A stretch of DNA of 64,000 bases from Streptomyces cyanogenus. GTDB lineage: Bacteria > Actinomycetota > Actinomycetes > Streptomycetales > Streptomycetaceae. Position 1 is the stretch's first letter; each line of letters begins with the position of its first letter. The notes beneath the pieces were generated by a model. The model searched no databases. It had not been told where the DNA came from and saw nothing but the letters and a program-made list of their open reading frames with translations. The stretch spans positions 4,975,001-5,039,000 of the forward strand of contig NZ_CP071839.1 of assembly GCF_017526105.1 (NCBI RefSeq), in the 5' to 3' direction. The position numbers and the translations under genes are program-made. Shown here in pieces: positions 34,280 through 43,119 of the stretch.

Positions 34280-35680
34280 GTGTCGGAAGGCATGCCCGAA
34301 AGCGGCTTCGCGGAGCTGCTGCGGGAGTTGAAGAACCGCTCCGGGCACAGCTACGGCACGCTCGCCAAGCGGCTGCACATGAGTACGTCGACGCTCCACC
34401 GGTACTGCAACGGGGACGCCGTACCGGCGGACTACGCACCGGTGGAGCGGTTCGCCCGGCTGTGCAGGGCCACGCCCGGGGAACTCGTGGAGCTGCACCG
34501 GCGGTGGGTGCTGGCGGACGCGTGGCGCGGGCGGAAGGAGCCGTCGCCGGTGACGGTGACCGAACCCGAACCGGTGGCCGCGGCGGAACCCGAGCCGGTG
34601 GCCGCGCCCGAGTCCGAGCCCGAGGCCCGGGCCGAGCTGGTGCCCGTGGCCGAGTCCGAGCCGGTGGCCGCGGCGGAACCCGAGCCGGTGCCGGCCCCGG
34701 TGGCCGCAGCCGGACCCGAGCCGGCGTCGGAGCCGGTGCCGGCCGCGCCCCGGCGCCGGAGTCGCCGCCCCGCCGTCCTCCTCGCCGCCCTGACCGTCAC
34801 CGCGCTGCTCGGCACCGCTGCGGTCGCGCTGAACCTGCCCACCGGGCACCCCGGCGACGGAAAGCGGGACGCCCGGGACGGCAAGGGCACCACGGCCACC
34901 TGGGAGGCCGCCGCCCGGGACAGCGCGTCGCCGGCGCCGACGGCCGCGAGCCCGGCGCCGCACCGGTCCGCCGCCCGCCCGGCCTCGCCCTCACCCAAGG
35001 CCTCCGCCGCCCGCAGCGGCACCCCGGCGGACGGCTCGGGTGCCGCCCCGCCCCAGCGGGCGACGACCGCCCCGCCCCTCACGGTCACCACGCACCCCTT
35101 CAGCTGGGAGAGCCCCTGCGACCAGCACTACCTGATCGACCGGCCGCCCACCGCCGTCGCCCCGCCGCCGCTGGAACAGGACGCACCCGCCTGGGTGGAC
35201 GTGCACAAGGCGGTCTCGGCGGGGGAGCAGTTCGTCACCTTCACCGTGCAGGGCACCGGTGAGCAGACCGTCGTCCTGGAGAAGCTGTCCGTGCGCATGG
35301 CGGGCAAGCGGTCACCGCTCGCCTGGAACGACTACGCCATGGGCTATCCCGACGTCGGCTGCGGCGGCGGTGTGCCGACCCACTCCTTCACCGTCGCCCT
35401 GGACGCGATGCGCCCCGCCCCCGTACCGGAGGCGGGGAGCCGGGACTTCCCGTTCAAGGTGAGCCGGTCGGACCCGGAGGTCTTCTACGTCACGGCCGAC
35501 GCGTCCGCGTACGACGTCAGCTGGTACCTGGAGTTGTCCTGGTCCAGCGGGGACCGGCACGGCACACTGCTGATCGACGACGCCGGCCGGCCGTTCCGCA
35601 CCAGCGGCAACAACGGCCGTCCGGCGTACGCCTTCCCCCTCGGCGGCGAGAAGTGGCAACCGGCGTCGGAGCAGCACTGA
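34280..35680 (+). CDS. Helix-turn-helix protein with one transmembrane segment and an external domain
   Basis: The gene encodes 466 aa. Residues about 8-75 form an XRE-type helix-turn-helix (SYGTLAKRLHMSTSTLHRYCNGDAVPADYAPVERFARLC). An acidic EPEPVAA repeat linker (about 95-155) follows, then a single membrane helix (PAVLLAALTVTALLGTAAVAL) and an Ala/Ser/Pro linker. A C-terminal domain of about 200 residues (HPFSWESPCDQHYLIDRPP ... GDRHGTLLIDDAGRPFRTSG) looks extracellular. This layout suggests a one-component membrane regulator that senses outside conditions, as in other Streptomyces XRE/TM proteins. GTG 34280 was chosen because GGAG precedes it and the domain starts there. Target and ligand are unknown. 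Confidence 0.82.
   Translation: MSEGMPESGFAELLRELKNRSGHSYGTLAKRLHMSTSTLHRYCNGDAVPADYAPVERFARLCRATPGELVELHRRWVLADAWRGRKEPSPVTVTEPEPVAAAEPEPVAAPESEPEARAELVPVAESEPVAAAEPEPVPAPVAAAGPEPASEPVPAAPRRRSRRPAVLLAALTVTALLGTAAVALNLPTGHPGDGKRDARDGKGTTATWEAAARDSASPAPTAASPAPHRSAARPASPSPKASAARSGTPADGSGAAPPQRATTAPPLTVTTHPFSWESPCDQHYLIDRPPTAVAPPPLEQDAPAWVDVHKAVSAGEQFVTFTVQGTGEQTVVLEKLSVRMAGKRSPLAWNDYAMGYPDVGCGGGVPTHSFTVALDAMRPAPVPEAGSRDFPFKVSRSDPEVFYVTADASAYDVSWYLELSWSSGDRHGTLLIDDAGRPFRTSGNNGRPAYAFPLGGEKWQPASEQH
34559..34742 (+). repeat. In-frame Glu-Pro-rich repeat tract
   Basis: Inside the helix-turn-helix/TM gene, units of the type GAACCCGAGCCGGTGGCCGCG recur about six times and encode EPEPVAA variants. The tract gives a flexible acidic linker between the DNA-binding domain and the membrane helix. 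Copy number may vary between strains. Confidence 0.75.
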
Positions 35681-35690
35681 CCCTTCCGGC

Positions 35691-36488
35691 TCAGTCCCAC
35701 CAGAAGGACCAACTCGTGGCGCCGACCAGCTCCTCGGCGTACGCCCGCAACGTGGTGGTGCCGTCCGTCGGGCAGAACGCGAAGTGCTCCACCGCCACCG
35801 CCTCGGCCTGAGCCGTGCTGGTCGGCGGAGCCGCGACCGACAGGGCCAGTGTGTCGTAGCCGAGCGCCGTGACCCGTATGCCGAAGCGGTCCTCCCAGGA
35901 GCGCAGCACCGCACTCAGCCGGGCCACGTCGCTGTCGTAGTTCAGCGGCCCCGGCCACCCGATCACCGCCGGTATGTCGGCGGACCTGCGGGCCGGGACC
36001 AGCGCGAGACGCGGCTCCTTCAGCCGAGGCCGCGCACCGTCCGTCAGCCCGTCCGCCACCTGGGCGGCCCGGGTGTCCGGATCGGCGGCGAGGGAACAGG
36101 CGCCGGCCAGCCCCGGCCAACTGCTCCCGAAGGGCTGCACACCCGCCTCGTCCTCCGCGACCTCCTGCCAGTACTCCGCGAGGACCTCCTCGGCGTCGTG
36201 GTCCCCGGGGTACGACATGAGCCCCGGACTCAGCTCCCACTGCTCGGGCCCGGCCATGGCCCCGCCCACGTCGACGAGCACCGGCAACAGCCCCGCACGT
36301 CTGGCCGGGGCGCCGAGCACCTTCCAGGTGCCCGGCGCGGCGGGCTTGTCCGCCAGCCACAGCAAGGGCTCGTGCCAGGAGCCGTCGTCCGTTTCGTCCA
36401 CCAGCCTGCCGGGCGGCAGTTGCAGCCCCAGGGAACGTCCACTGGGATCGGTGGCCAGCCTGGGCAGCGGGTTGGGAAGAGTCGCCAT
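35691..36488 (-). CDS. DUF4253 domain-containing protein
   Basis: The gene encodes 265 aa, soluble. Features include a C-terminal block RLSAVLRSWEDRFGIRVTALGYDTLALSVAAPP ... AVEHFAFCPTDG, which matches DUF4253. No signal peptide is present and no catalytic residues are known for the family. ATG 36488 is chosen over an in-frame ATG at 36518. It is convergent with the upstream helix-turn-helix gene (10-base gap). Function unknown. Confidence 0.78.
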   Translation of the reverse strand: MATLPNPLPRLATDPSGRSLGLQLPPGRLVDETDDGSWHEPLLWLADKPAAPGTWKVLGAPARRAGLLPVLVDVGGAMAGPEQWELSPGLMSYPGDHDAEEVLAEYWQEVAEDEAGVQPFGSSWPGLAGACSLAADPDTRAAQVADGLTDGARPRLKEPRLALVPARRSADIPAVIGWPGPLNYDSDVARLSAVLRSWEDRFGIRVTALGYDTLALSVAAPPTSTAQAEAVAVEHFAFCPTDGTTTLRAYAEELVGATSWSFWWD

Positions 36489-36594
36489 ACCGATGACTGT
36501 AGGGCCGGCCACTGACAACGCCCTTGACCCGCTTGGCCGGTGGAGGCGCGACCGTGCCGGAGGGGGCGTCCCGTGCGCAGTGTCCGGCCCGGTC

Positions 36595-36984
36595 TCAGAC
36601 CAGCGTCGTGATGCAGAACGGATGCCCCGCCGGGTCCAGCAGCACCCGCCACCGGTCCGGCTGCGGCTGGTGCTCCGGCTTGGTCGCGCCCAGGGCGAGC
36701 AGGTGGGCCTCGGACTCGTCCAGGTCGTCCACGCCCACCTCGATGTGGGCCTGCTTCTCCTGGGCCGGATCCGGCCAGGTGGGGCGGCGGTAGTCGGCCA
36801 GGCGGTTGAAGCCCAGGCCCGGCGCGCCGTCCTTGCCGCCCAGGAACACGAACTCGTCGGAGGTGTAGGCGACGGACAGGCCGAACATCTCGCCGTAGAA
36901 ACGGGACAGTTCGACCGGATCGGCGCAGTCGAAGGTGACGGCGGCGTAGCGGAAGACGGGTGCGGAAGCGGTGTCTGTGCTCAT
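36595..36984 (-). CDS. VOC (glyoxalase/bleomycin-resistance) family protein
   Basis: The gene encodes 129 aa with two beta-alpha-beta-beta-beta repeats: FRYAAVTFDCADPVELSRFYGEMFGL and KQAHIEVGVDDLDESEAHLLALGATK, ending LLDPAGHPFCITTLV. The His/Glu metal positions are partly replaced (His in AHIEV, Asp in DPAGHPF), so an enzyme or a drug-binding protein are both possible. It is divergent from the WYL regulator, 72 bases apart, which may control it. Confidence 0.85.
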   Translation of the reverse strand: MSTDTASAPVFRYAAVTFDCADPVELSRFYGEMFGLSVAYTSDEFVFLGGKDGAPGLGFNRLADYRRPTWPDPAQEKQAHIEVGVDDLDESEAHLLALGATKPEHQPQPDRWRVLLDPAGHPFCITTLV

Positions 36985-37056
36985 GAGGACGACCGTAGGA
37001 CGCAACCCGGACAGGTACGGTCCTGGTCGTGCCGGCCCGTGTGAAAAACTTCCGCC

Positions 37057-38025
37057 GTGCTCAGCGCCTCCGCCCGCCTGCTGCGCCTGCTCTCGCTGCT
37101 CGCCGCCCGGCCCTCCTGGACCTGCGCCGAACTGGCCGGCCGGATGGCCGTCACCGACCGCACCGTGCGGCGGGACATCGCCAGGCTGCGGGAACTCGGC
37201 TACACCGTCGACTCCGAGGCCGGACCCTGGGGTGGTTACCGGCTGAGGGCCGGTGCACGCGTCCCGCCCCTGATCCTGGACGACGAGGAGGCGCTCGCCG
37301 TGGCCGTGGGGCTGCGCGGGGCCGCGCTCGGCGGAGCCCTCGGCGGGGACCAGGCCGCGCTGTCGGCGCTGCTCAAGCTGCGCCAGGTGCTGCCGCCCCG
37401 GATCGCCGAGCGGCTCGGGGAGTGGGACGACGCCCTGGTACGGCTGCCCGGGTCCGAAGGGCCGCAGCTGCGGCCCGGCATGCTGCTGGAGCTGGCCGCC
37501 GCCTGCCGGCGGGGCGAGCGCGCCCGGCTGTCGTACCGCGACGGGCAGGGCCGGCACACGGTCCGGGACGTCGATCCGTACCGGCTCGTCCACGCCGGAC
37601 GGCGCTGGTACTTCGTCGCCCGGGACACGGCACACGGGTGGCGGACGTTCCGGGCCGACCGCGTCGAGCGGCTCCAGCCCACCGGGCACCCGGTGGAGAT
37701 CGGTGATCCCCCGGATCCCGCCCGGCTCGTCTCGCGCAACACCGCCGTCGGCCCCTACCCGCTGGCCGCCACCGTTCGGCTCCCGCTGCCCATGGCGGAC
37801 GCGCTGCGCGTCGTACCCGCCACCGTCGGCACCCACCGCGCCGACGGGCCCGGCGCCACGATCGTGGACATCGGCGGCCCCGACCCGGACGGACTCGCCC
37901 GCTACCTGCTGGGCCTCGCCACTCCGTTGTGCGTCCTCGGCCCGGAGGCGGTACGGGAGGCCTACGTGCGCCGCGTGCGGGAACTCCTGGCCGCGCAGAC
38001 GGCCGACGGCCCGCCCCCGGAGTGA
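37057..38025 (+). CDS. WYL-domain transcriptional regulator (HTH_11 + WYL)
   Basis: The gene encodes 322 aa. The helix-turn-helix WTCAELAGRMAVTDRTVRRDIARLRELGYTVDSEAGPWGGYRL opens the protein. The WYL domain holds the VDPYRLVHAGRRWYFVARD segment, in which W-Y-F is the variant WYL triad, and a C-terminal extension. Family members bind nucleic acids or small ligands and repress nearby genes. GTG 37057 is the start. It is divergent from the VOC gene. Confidence 0.87.
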   Translation: MLSASARLLRLLSLLAARPSWTCAELAGRMAVTDRTVRRDIARLRELGYTVDSEAGPWGGYRLRAGARVPPLILDDEEALAVAVGLRGAALGGALGGDQAALSALLKLRQVLPPRIAERLGEWDDALVRLPGSEGPQLRPGMLLELAAACRRGERARLSYRDGQGRHTVRDVDPYRLVHAGRRWYFVARDTAHGWRTFRADRVERLQPTGHPVEIGDPPDPARLVSRNTAVGPYPLAATVRLPLPMADALRVVPATVGTHRADGPGATIVDIGGPDPDGLARYLLGLATPLCVLGPEAVREAYVRRVRELLAAQTADGPPPE

Positions 38026-38040
38026 GGGCGGGCCGTCGGC
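38002..38040. terminator. Bidirectional terminator between the WYL gene and argS
   Basis: A perfect 15-bp stem GCCGACGGCCCGCCC / GGGCGGGCCGTCGGC with a 9-base loop overlaps the end of the WYL gene, including its stop. The two genes are convergent, so the hairpin can stop both transcripts. Confidence 0.85.
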
Positions 38041-38059
38041 GTCGTGCGGGCGCGCTCGG

Positions 38060-39823
38060 TCAGAGCTTCTCGGGCGTGCGGATGCCCAGCAGGGCCATCC
38101 CCTGGTGCAGGGTGCGGGCCGTGACGTCGCACAGGAAGAGGCGGTTCTCCACCTGCGCCGGGGTCTCGGCGCGCAGCACCGGGCACTTGTCGTAGAACGA
38201 CGTGTACAGGGACGCCAGCTGGTACAGGTACGCCGCCAGCTTGTGCGGGGCGTACTCCGCCGCCGCCTCCCGGACCGTCTCCGCGAAGGAGTCCAGGTGC
38301 AGGCCGAGGGCGCGCTCGGCGTCGGCCAGGGCCAGCTCCGGGTGGGCCGCCGGGGAGACCTCGCCGGCCTTGCGGAGGATGGACCGGATACGGGCGTAGG
38401 CGTACTGGAGGTAGACGGACGTGTCGCCGTTCAGCGAGACCATCTGGTCCAGGTCGAACTTGTAGTCCCGGTTCGCCGACGTCGACAGGTCCGCGTACTT
38501 CACCGCGCCGATGCCCACCTGGGCGCCCCGCTCGGCGATCTCCTCCTCGGACAGGTCCTGCGCCTTCTCCCGGACCACGGCCGACGCGCGGTCGATCGCC
38601 TCGTCCAGCAGGTCGACCAGGCGGACCGTCTCGCCCTCACGGGTCTTGAACGGCTTGCCGTCCTTGCCGAGGACCGTGCCGAAGGCCAGCTGCACCGCGG
38701 TCACGTCGTCGTTCAGCCAGCCGGCCCGGCGGGCGGTCTCGAAGACCATCCGGAAGTGCAGGGCCTGCCGCGCGTCCACCACGTACAGCAGGGTGTTCGC
38801 CTTGAGGTTGAAGACGCGGTCGCGGATCGCGGACAGGTCGGTGGCCGCGTAGCCGTAACCGCCGTCCGACTTCTGCACGATCAGCGGGACCGGGTTGCCG
38901 TCCGGGCCCTTGATGTCGTCGAAGAACACGCACAGGGCGCCCTCGGAGCGGACCGCGACACCCGACTCCTCCAGCAGGCGGCAGGTCTCGGCCAGCATGT
39001 CGTTGTAACCCGACTCGCCGACGATGTCCGCGTCCCGGATCTCCATGTCCAGCTTCTCGAAGACGGAGAAGAAGTAGATCTTCGACTCGTCCACGAACTT
39101 CTGCCACATGGCGAGCGTGTGCTCGTCCCCGGCCTGGAGGTCGACCACCCGGCGGCGGGCCCGCGTCTTGAACTCCTCGTCGGAGTCGAACTTCTTCCGC
39201 GCGGCCTTGTAGAGGCGGTCGAGGTTCGACATCGCCTCCTCACCCGTCACCTCGGCGGCCTTGTGGTCCAGTTCGTGCGGGTGCTCGTCCAGGTACTGGA
39301 TGAGCATGCCGAACTGGGTGCCCCAGTCGCCGATGTGGTGACGCCGGACCACGTTCTCGCCGGTGAACTCCAGCAGCTGCACCACCGAGTCACCGATCAC
39401 CGCGGACCGCAGGTGGCCGACGTGCATCTCCTTCGCCACGTTCGGCTGCGCGTAGTCGATCACCGTCGTACCCGGGTGCTCGGCGTACGGCACGCCCAGC
39501 CGGCCCGTCTCGTCCGCGTACCGCGCGGCCAGGTTCCCGGTGATCGCCTTGTCCGCGATCGTGATGTTGAGGAAGCCGGGCCCGGAGACCTCGACGTCCT
39601 GGATCACGTCACCCGTCACCACCCGGGAGACGACCTGGGTCGCCAGCTCCCGCGGGTTCGCCTTCGCCTTCTTCGCCAGGGCCAGGATGCCGTTGGCCTG
39701 GAAGTCGGCCCGGTCGCTTCGTCGCAGCAGCGGGTCCGCGCCGGCGGCCTCCGGCAGGGTGGCCGAGAGGGCGGACGCGAGGTGCTGCTGGACGTTGTCG
39801 CTGAGGGACGTGACCGAGGCCAT
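38060..39823 (-). CDS. argS: Arginyl-tRNA synthetase
   Basis: The gene encodes 587 aa and attaches arginine to tRNA(Arg). As expected for class I ArgRS, VDYAQPNVAKEMHVGHLRSAVIGDSV holds the HIGH motif (HVGH). The C-terminal part carries an anticodon-binding domain with a DALRVR-type end (NRLFLCDVTARTLHQGMALLGI). The N-terminal additional domain binds the D-loop. The start MASVTSLSDN at 39823 fits the family; the open frame extends to 39877 but with unlike sequence. Divergent from lysS. Confidence 0.97.
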   Translation of the reverse strand: MASVTSLSDNVQQHLASALSATLPEAAGADPLLRRSDRADFQANGILALAKKAKANPRELATQVVSRVVTGDVIQDVEVSGPGFLNITIADKAITGNLAARYADETGRLGVPYAEHPGTTVIDYAQPNVAKEMHVGHLRSAVIGDSVVQLLEFTGENVVRRHHIGDWGTQFGMLIQYLDEHPHELDHKAAEVTGEEAMSNLDRLYKAARKKFDSDEEFKTRARRRVVDLQAGDEHTLAMWQKFVDESKIYFFSVFEKLDMEIRDADIVGESGYNDMLAETCRLLEESGVAVRSEGALCVFFDDIKGPDGNPVPLIVQKSDGGYGYAATDLSAIRDRVFNLKANTLLYVVDARQALHFRMVFETARRAGWLNDDVTAVQLAFGTVLGKDGKPFKTREGETVRLVDLLDEAIDRASAVVREKAQDLSEEEIAERGAQVGIGAVKYADLSTSANRDYKFDLDQMVSLNGDTSVYLQYAYARIRSILRKAGEVSPAAHPELALADAERALGLHLDSFAETVREAAAEYAPHKLAAYLYQLASLYTSFYDKCPVLRAETPAQVENRLFLCDVTARTLHQGMALLGIRTPEKL

Positions 39824-39960
39824 AGGAAGGGGTGCCGTTCTCCTCGTGGGGATGGATAGACCCACCCAGTATCCCATGGGGGGTAAAGCCGTTTTCCCGG
39901 CCGCGAGTCCGTCTGTGAGAATGGGGTGTCACCCCGTTCAGAAAGAAGGACGTGCCGATC

Positions 39961-41688
39961 GTGGCTCAGAGCACCGAGACCACCGACTGGGTCTCCCGTT
40001 TCGCGGATGAGGTCATCGAGGAGTCGGAGCGCCGGGCCCCGGGCAAACCGGTCGTCGTCGCGTCCGGACTCTCCCCCTCCGGGCCGATCCACCTCGGCAA
40101 CCTCCGCGAGGTCATGACCCCGCACCTCGTCGCCGACGAGGTCCGCCGCCGTGGCCACCAGGTCCGGCACCTGATCTCCTGGGACGACTACGACCGGTAC
40201 CGCAAGGTCCCGGCCGGCGTCGCCGGCATCGACGAGTCCTGGGCGGAGCACATCGGCAAGCCGCTGACCTCCGTCCCGGCCCCGAAGGGATCGCCCCACC
40301 CGAACTGGGCCGAGCACTTCAAGGCCGCGATGATCGAGTCGCTGGCCCAGCTCGGCGTCGAGTTCGACGGGATCAGCCAGACCCAGCAGTACACCTCCGG
40401 CGCCTACCGCGAGCAGATCCTGCACGCCATGAGGCACCGGAACGACATCGACGCCATCCTGGCGCAGTACCGCACGAAGAAGGCCCCGAAGAAGCAGCAG
40501 AAGCCGGTCGACGCGGCCGAGCTGGAGGCCGAGGAGGGCTCCGGCGCCGCGTCCGAGGACGACGGCAGCTCCGGCTCCGCCGGGTACTTCCCGTACAAGC
40601 CGTACTGCGGCGACTGCGGCAAGGACCTGACCACCGTCACCTCCTACGACGACGACAGCACCGAGCTGGCGTACACCTGCACCGCGTGCGGCTTCGCCGA
40701 GACCGTCCGGCTGAGCGAGTTCAACCGCGGCAAGCTGGTCTGGAAGGTCGACTGGCCGATGCGCTGGGCGTACGAGGGCGTGATCTTCGAGCCGAGCGGC
40801 GTCGACCACTCCTCCCCCGGGTCCAGCTTCCAGGTCGGCGGCCAGATCGTCGGCATCTTCGGCGGGCAGCAGCCCATCGGCCCCATGTACGCGTTCGTCG
40901 GCATCTCCGGCATGGCCAAGATGTCGTCCTCGCGGGGCGGGGTCCCGACCCCGGCCGACGCGCTGAAGATCATGGAGCCCCAGCTGCTGCGCTGGCTCTA
41001 CGCCCGCCGCAAGCCCAACCAGTCCTTCAAGATCGCCTTCGACCAGGAGATCCAGCGGCTCTACGACGAGTGGGACAAGCTCGCCGCCAAGGTCGCCGAC
41101 GGCTCCGCGCTGCCCGGCGACGTGGCCGCCTACACCCGCGCCGTCGGCACCGCCGCCGGTGAGCTGCCGAAGACGCCGCGCCCGCTGCCGTACCGCACGC
41201 TCGCGTCCGTCGCCGACATCACCGCCGGACACGAGGACCAGGCCCTGCGGATCCTCTCCGAGCTCGACCCGGAGCAGCCGCTGGCCTCCCTGGACGAGGT
41301 ACGGCCCCGGTACGACAGGGCCGAGGCCTGGATCAACACGCACGTCCCCGCCGACCAGCGGACCATCGTGCGCGACGAGCCCGACGTCGACCTGCTCAAG
41401 TCCCTCGACGAGGCCTCCCAGCAGTCCCTGCGACTGCTCCTCGACGGACTCGCCGACCACTGGTCGCTCGACGGACTCACCCACCTCGTCTACGGCGTCC
41501 CCAAGGTCCAGGCCGGCTTCGCCGCCGACGCCACGCCGAAGGAACTCCCGCCCGAGATCAAGACGGCCCAGCGGACGTTCTTCGCCCTGCTGTACCACCT
41601 GCTCGTCGGCCGGGACACCGGCCCCCGGCTGCCCACCCTGCTGCTCGCGGTCGGGCAGGAGCGGGTACGGCGCCTGCTCGGCGAGTAA
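39961..41688 (+). CDS. lysS: Class I lysyl-tRNA synthetase
   Basis: The gene encodes 575 aa. The class I signatures are GLSPSGPIHLGNLREVMTPHL (HLGN in place of HIGH) and SGMAKMSSSRG (KMSSS). This is the archaeal-type LysK found in many actinobacteria. A CGDCGKD...CTACG pair may bind zinc in the connecting domain. An acidic insert (EAEEGSGAASEDDGSSG) lies before it. The start GTG 39961 has AAGGA 10 bases upstream; GTG 39952 is too close to it. Followed by a strong terminator. Confidence 0.96.
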   Translation: MAQSTETTDWVSRFADEVIEESERRAPGKPVVVASGLSPSGPIHLGNLREVMTPHLVADEVRRRGHQVRHLISWDDYDRYRKVPAGVAGIDESWAEHIGKPLTSVPAPKGSPHPNWAEHFKAAMIESLAQLGVEFDGISQTQQYTSGAYREQILHAMRHRNDIDAILAQYRTKKAPKKQQKPVDAAELEAEEGSGAASEDDGSSGSAGYFPYKPYCGDCGKDLTTVTSYDDDSTELAYTCTACGFAETVRLSEFNRGKLVWKVDWPMRWAYEGVIFEPSGVDHSSPGSSFQVGGQIVGIFGGQQPIGPMYAFVGISGMAKMSSSRGGVPTPADALKIMEPQLLRWLYARRKPNQSFKIAFDQEIQRLYDEWDKLAAKVADGSALPGDVAAYTRAVGTAAGELPKTPRPLPYRTLASVADITAGHEDQALRILSELDPEQPLASLDEVRPRYDRAEAWINTHVPADQRTIVRDEPDVDLLKSLDEASQQSLRLLLDGLADHWSLDGLTHLVYGVPKVQAGFAADATPKELPPEIKTAQRTFFALLYHLLVGRDTGPRLPTLLLAVGQERVRRLLGE

Positions 41689-41699
41689 GCGGCAACGGA

Positions 41700-41730
41700 A
41701 AAGGGGCCCTCTTCGGCGGAGGGCCCCTTT
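41700..41730. terminator. Terminator between lysS and the DUF2637 gene
   Basis: A 12-bp stem AAAGGGGCCCTC / GAGGGCCCCTTT with a 7-base loop lies between convergent genes. It has A's on one side and T's on the other, so it works in both directions. Confidence 0.9.
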
Positions 41731-41739
41731 CTCATGCCG

Positions 41740-43026
41740 TCATGCGATGTGCTCGTCCTGCATCTCCTGGTAGTGCCGCTCGGCGAAGACCTTGGCCAGG
41801 CGTTCGGCCTCGCCCCGGGGGAGCGACACGCCGTAGGTCGCCTCCACGTCCTCCCGGAGCTGCGGGCCGGTGGGATAGCTGCCGTCGATCGACTTGCGGA
41901 AGACCTGGTAGTAGTCCTCCTCCGTCGGCTCCGGCTCGGGCGTGCCGCCGCCCTCGCCCAGCTCGCGGGTCCGCGTCGCGCTCACCGGGATGGGGAAACT
42001 GCCGGTCTCCTCGGGAGAGGGCTGCTGGAACTGCTCCGGCGGCTGCTCCTCGTACCACTCCCCGTACTCCTCTTCGGGGGCGTACTGCGGCTCCTGCATC
42101 ATCGGGTCGTACGTCGGGTCGTAGCCGCCGTGGTACTCGATCTCCCGCGGGGCCTGGAACCAGGGGCTCTCCTCGTCCACCGCGGGACCCTCCGGACGCT
42201 GCCCGCCGGCCGGTGGCGCCTGCCTCGGGACCGCCGCGCCGGCCCCGGCACGGCCCGCCGCCGCGGCGGGAACGCCCGCGACCGCGGCGCCCGCCGCCAA
42301 CCGCGGCTGCTGCGGAACCGGAGGGAGCAGCACCGGCTCGATGCCCGCCGCCGCCAGGCCCGCCGGAGCCGTCTCCGCCAGCGGTACGCCGTAGCGCGCC
42401 AGCCTCAGCGGCATCAGGGACTCCACCGGAGCCTTCCTGCGCCACGCCCGGCCGAAGCGGCTGCGCAGCCGCGCCTGGTAGACGAGACGTTCCTGCTCCA
42501 GCTTGATCACCTGGTCGTAGGAACGCAGCTCCCACAGCTTCATACGGCGCCACAGCAGGAACGTGGGCACCGGGGAGAGCAGCCAGCGGGTGAGCCGGAC
42601 ACCCTCCATGTGCTTGTCCGCCGTGATGTCGGCGATACGGCCGATCGCATGCCGCGCCGCCTCGACCGCGACGACGAACAGCACCGGGATCACCGCGTGC
42701 ATGCCCACACCCAGCGGATCCGGCCAGGCGGCCGCACCGTTGAACGCGATCGTCGCCGCCGTCAGCAACCACGCCGTCTGGCGGAGCAGCGGGAAGGGGA
42801 TCCGGATCCAGGTCAGCAACAGATCAAGGGCGAGGAGAACACAGATACCTGCGTCGATACCCACCGGGAACACATAGGAGAAGTTCCCGAAGCCCTTCTT
42901 GATGGCCAGTTCCCGGACGGCCGCGTACGAACCGGCGAAGCCGATGCCGGCGATGATCAAGGCGCCGGTCACGACCACGCCGATGAGAACGCGGTGCATC
43001 CGAGTCAGCTGCAGTGGCGCGGCCAC
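41740..43026 (-). CDS. DUF2637 domain-containing membrane protein (SpdB-like)
   Basis: The gene encodes 428 aa. Four N-terminal helices (HRVLIGVVVTGALIIAGIGF, FVFPVGIDAGICVLLALDLLL-type, ATIAFNGAAAWPDPLG, AVIPVLFVVAVEAARHAIG) form DUF2637. A long cytoplasmic C-terminal tail rich in Pro/Glu/Gln (QEPQYAPEEEYGEWYEEQ) follows. DUF2637 is related to Spd plasmid-spread proteins, but chromosomal copies like this one are widespread; the role is unknown. The GTG at 43026 follows GGAGGGGAG. Two palindromes lie upstream. Confidence 0.82.
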   Translation of the reverse strand: MAAPLQLTRMHRVLIGVVVTGALIIAGIGFAGSYAAVRELAIKKGFGNFSYVFPVGIDAGICVLLALDLLLTWIRIPFPLLRQTAWLLTAATIAFNGAAAWPDPLGVGMHAVIPVLFVVAVEAARHAIGRIADITADKHMEGVRLTRWLLSPVPTFLLWRRMKLWELRSYDQVIKLEQERLVYQARLRSRFGRAWRRKAPVESLMPLRLARYGVPLAETAPAGLAAAGIEPVLLPPVPQQPRLAAGAAVAGVPAAAAGRAGAGAAVPRQAPPAGGQRPEGPAVDEESPWFQAPREIEYHGGYDPTYDPMMQEPQYAPEEEYGEWYEEQPPEQFQQPSPEETGSFPIPVSATRTRELGEGGGTPEPEPTEEDYYQVFRKSIDGSYPTGPQLREDVEATYGVSLPRGEAERLAKVFAERHYQEMQDEHIA

Positions 43027-43050
43027 TCGTACTCCCCTCCCATTGCGTGT

Positions 43051-43080
43051 TGTTGCGCGCAACAGAGTGGCACACGTGTG
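43051..43080 (-). promoter_or_regulatory. Two palindromes upstream of the DUF2637 gene
   Basis: TGTTGCGCGCAACA (43051-43064) and CACACGTGTG (43071-43080) are perfect palindromes 7 bases apart, 25-54 bases upstream of the start codon. The position fits an operator for a dimeric repressor; no binding protein can be named. Confidence 0.5.
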
Positions 43081-43119
43081 CGGCGAACGTGATGCCGGTC
43101 AGCCGCTACGGCCTTCCGG

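Noticed and set aside
34559..34742. EPEP tract as a CRISPR-like or regulatory DNA repeat
   Set aside because: The repeats are in frame, encode a linker and have no spacers.
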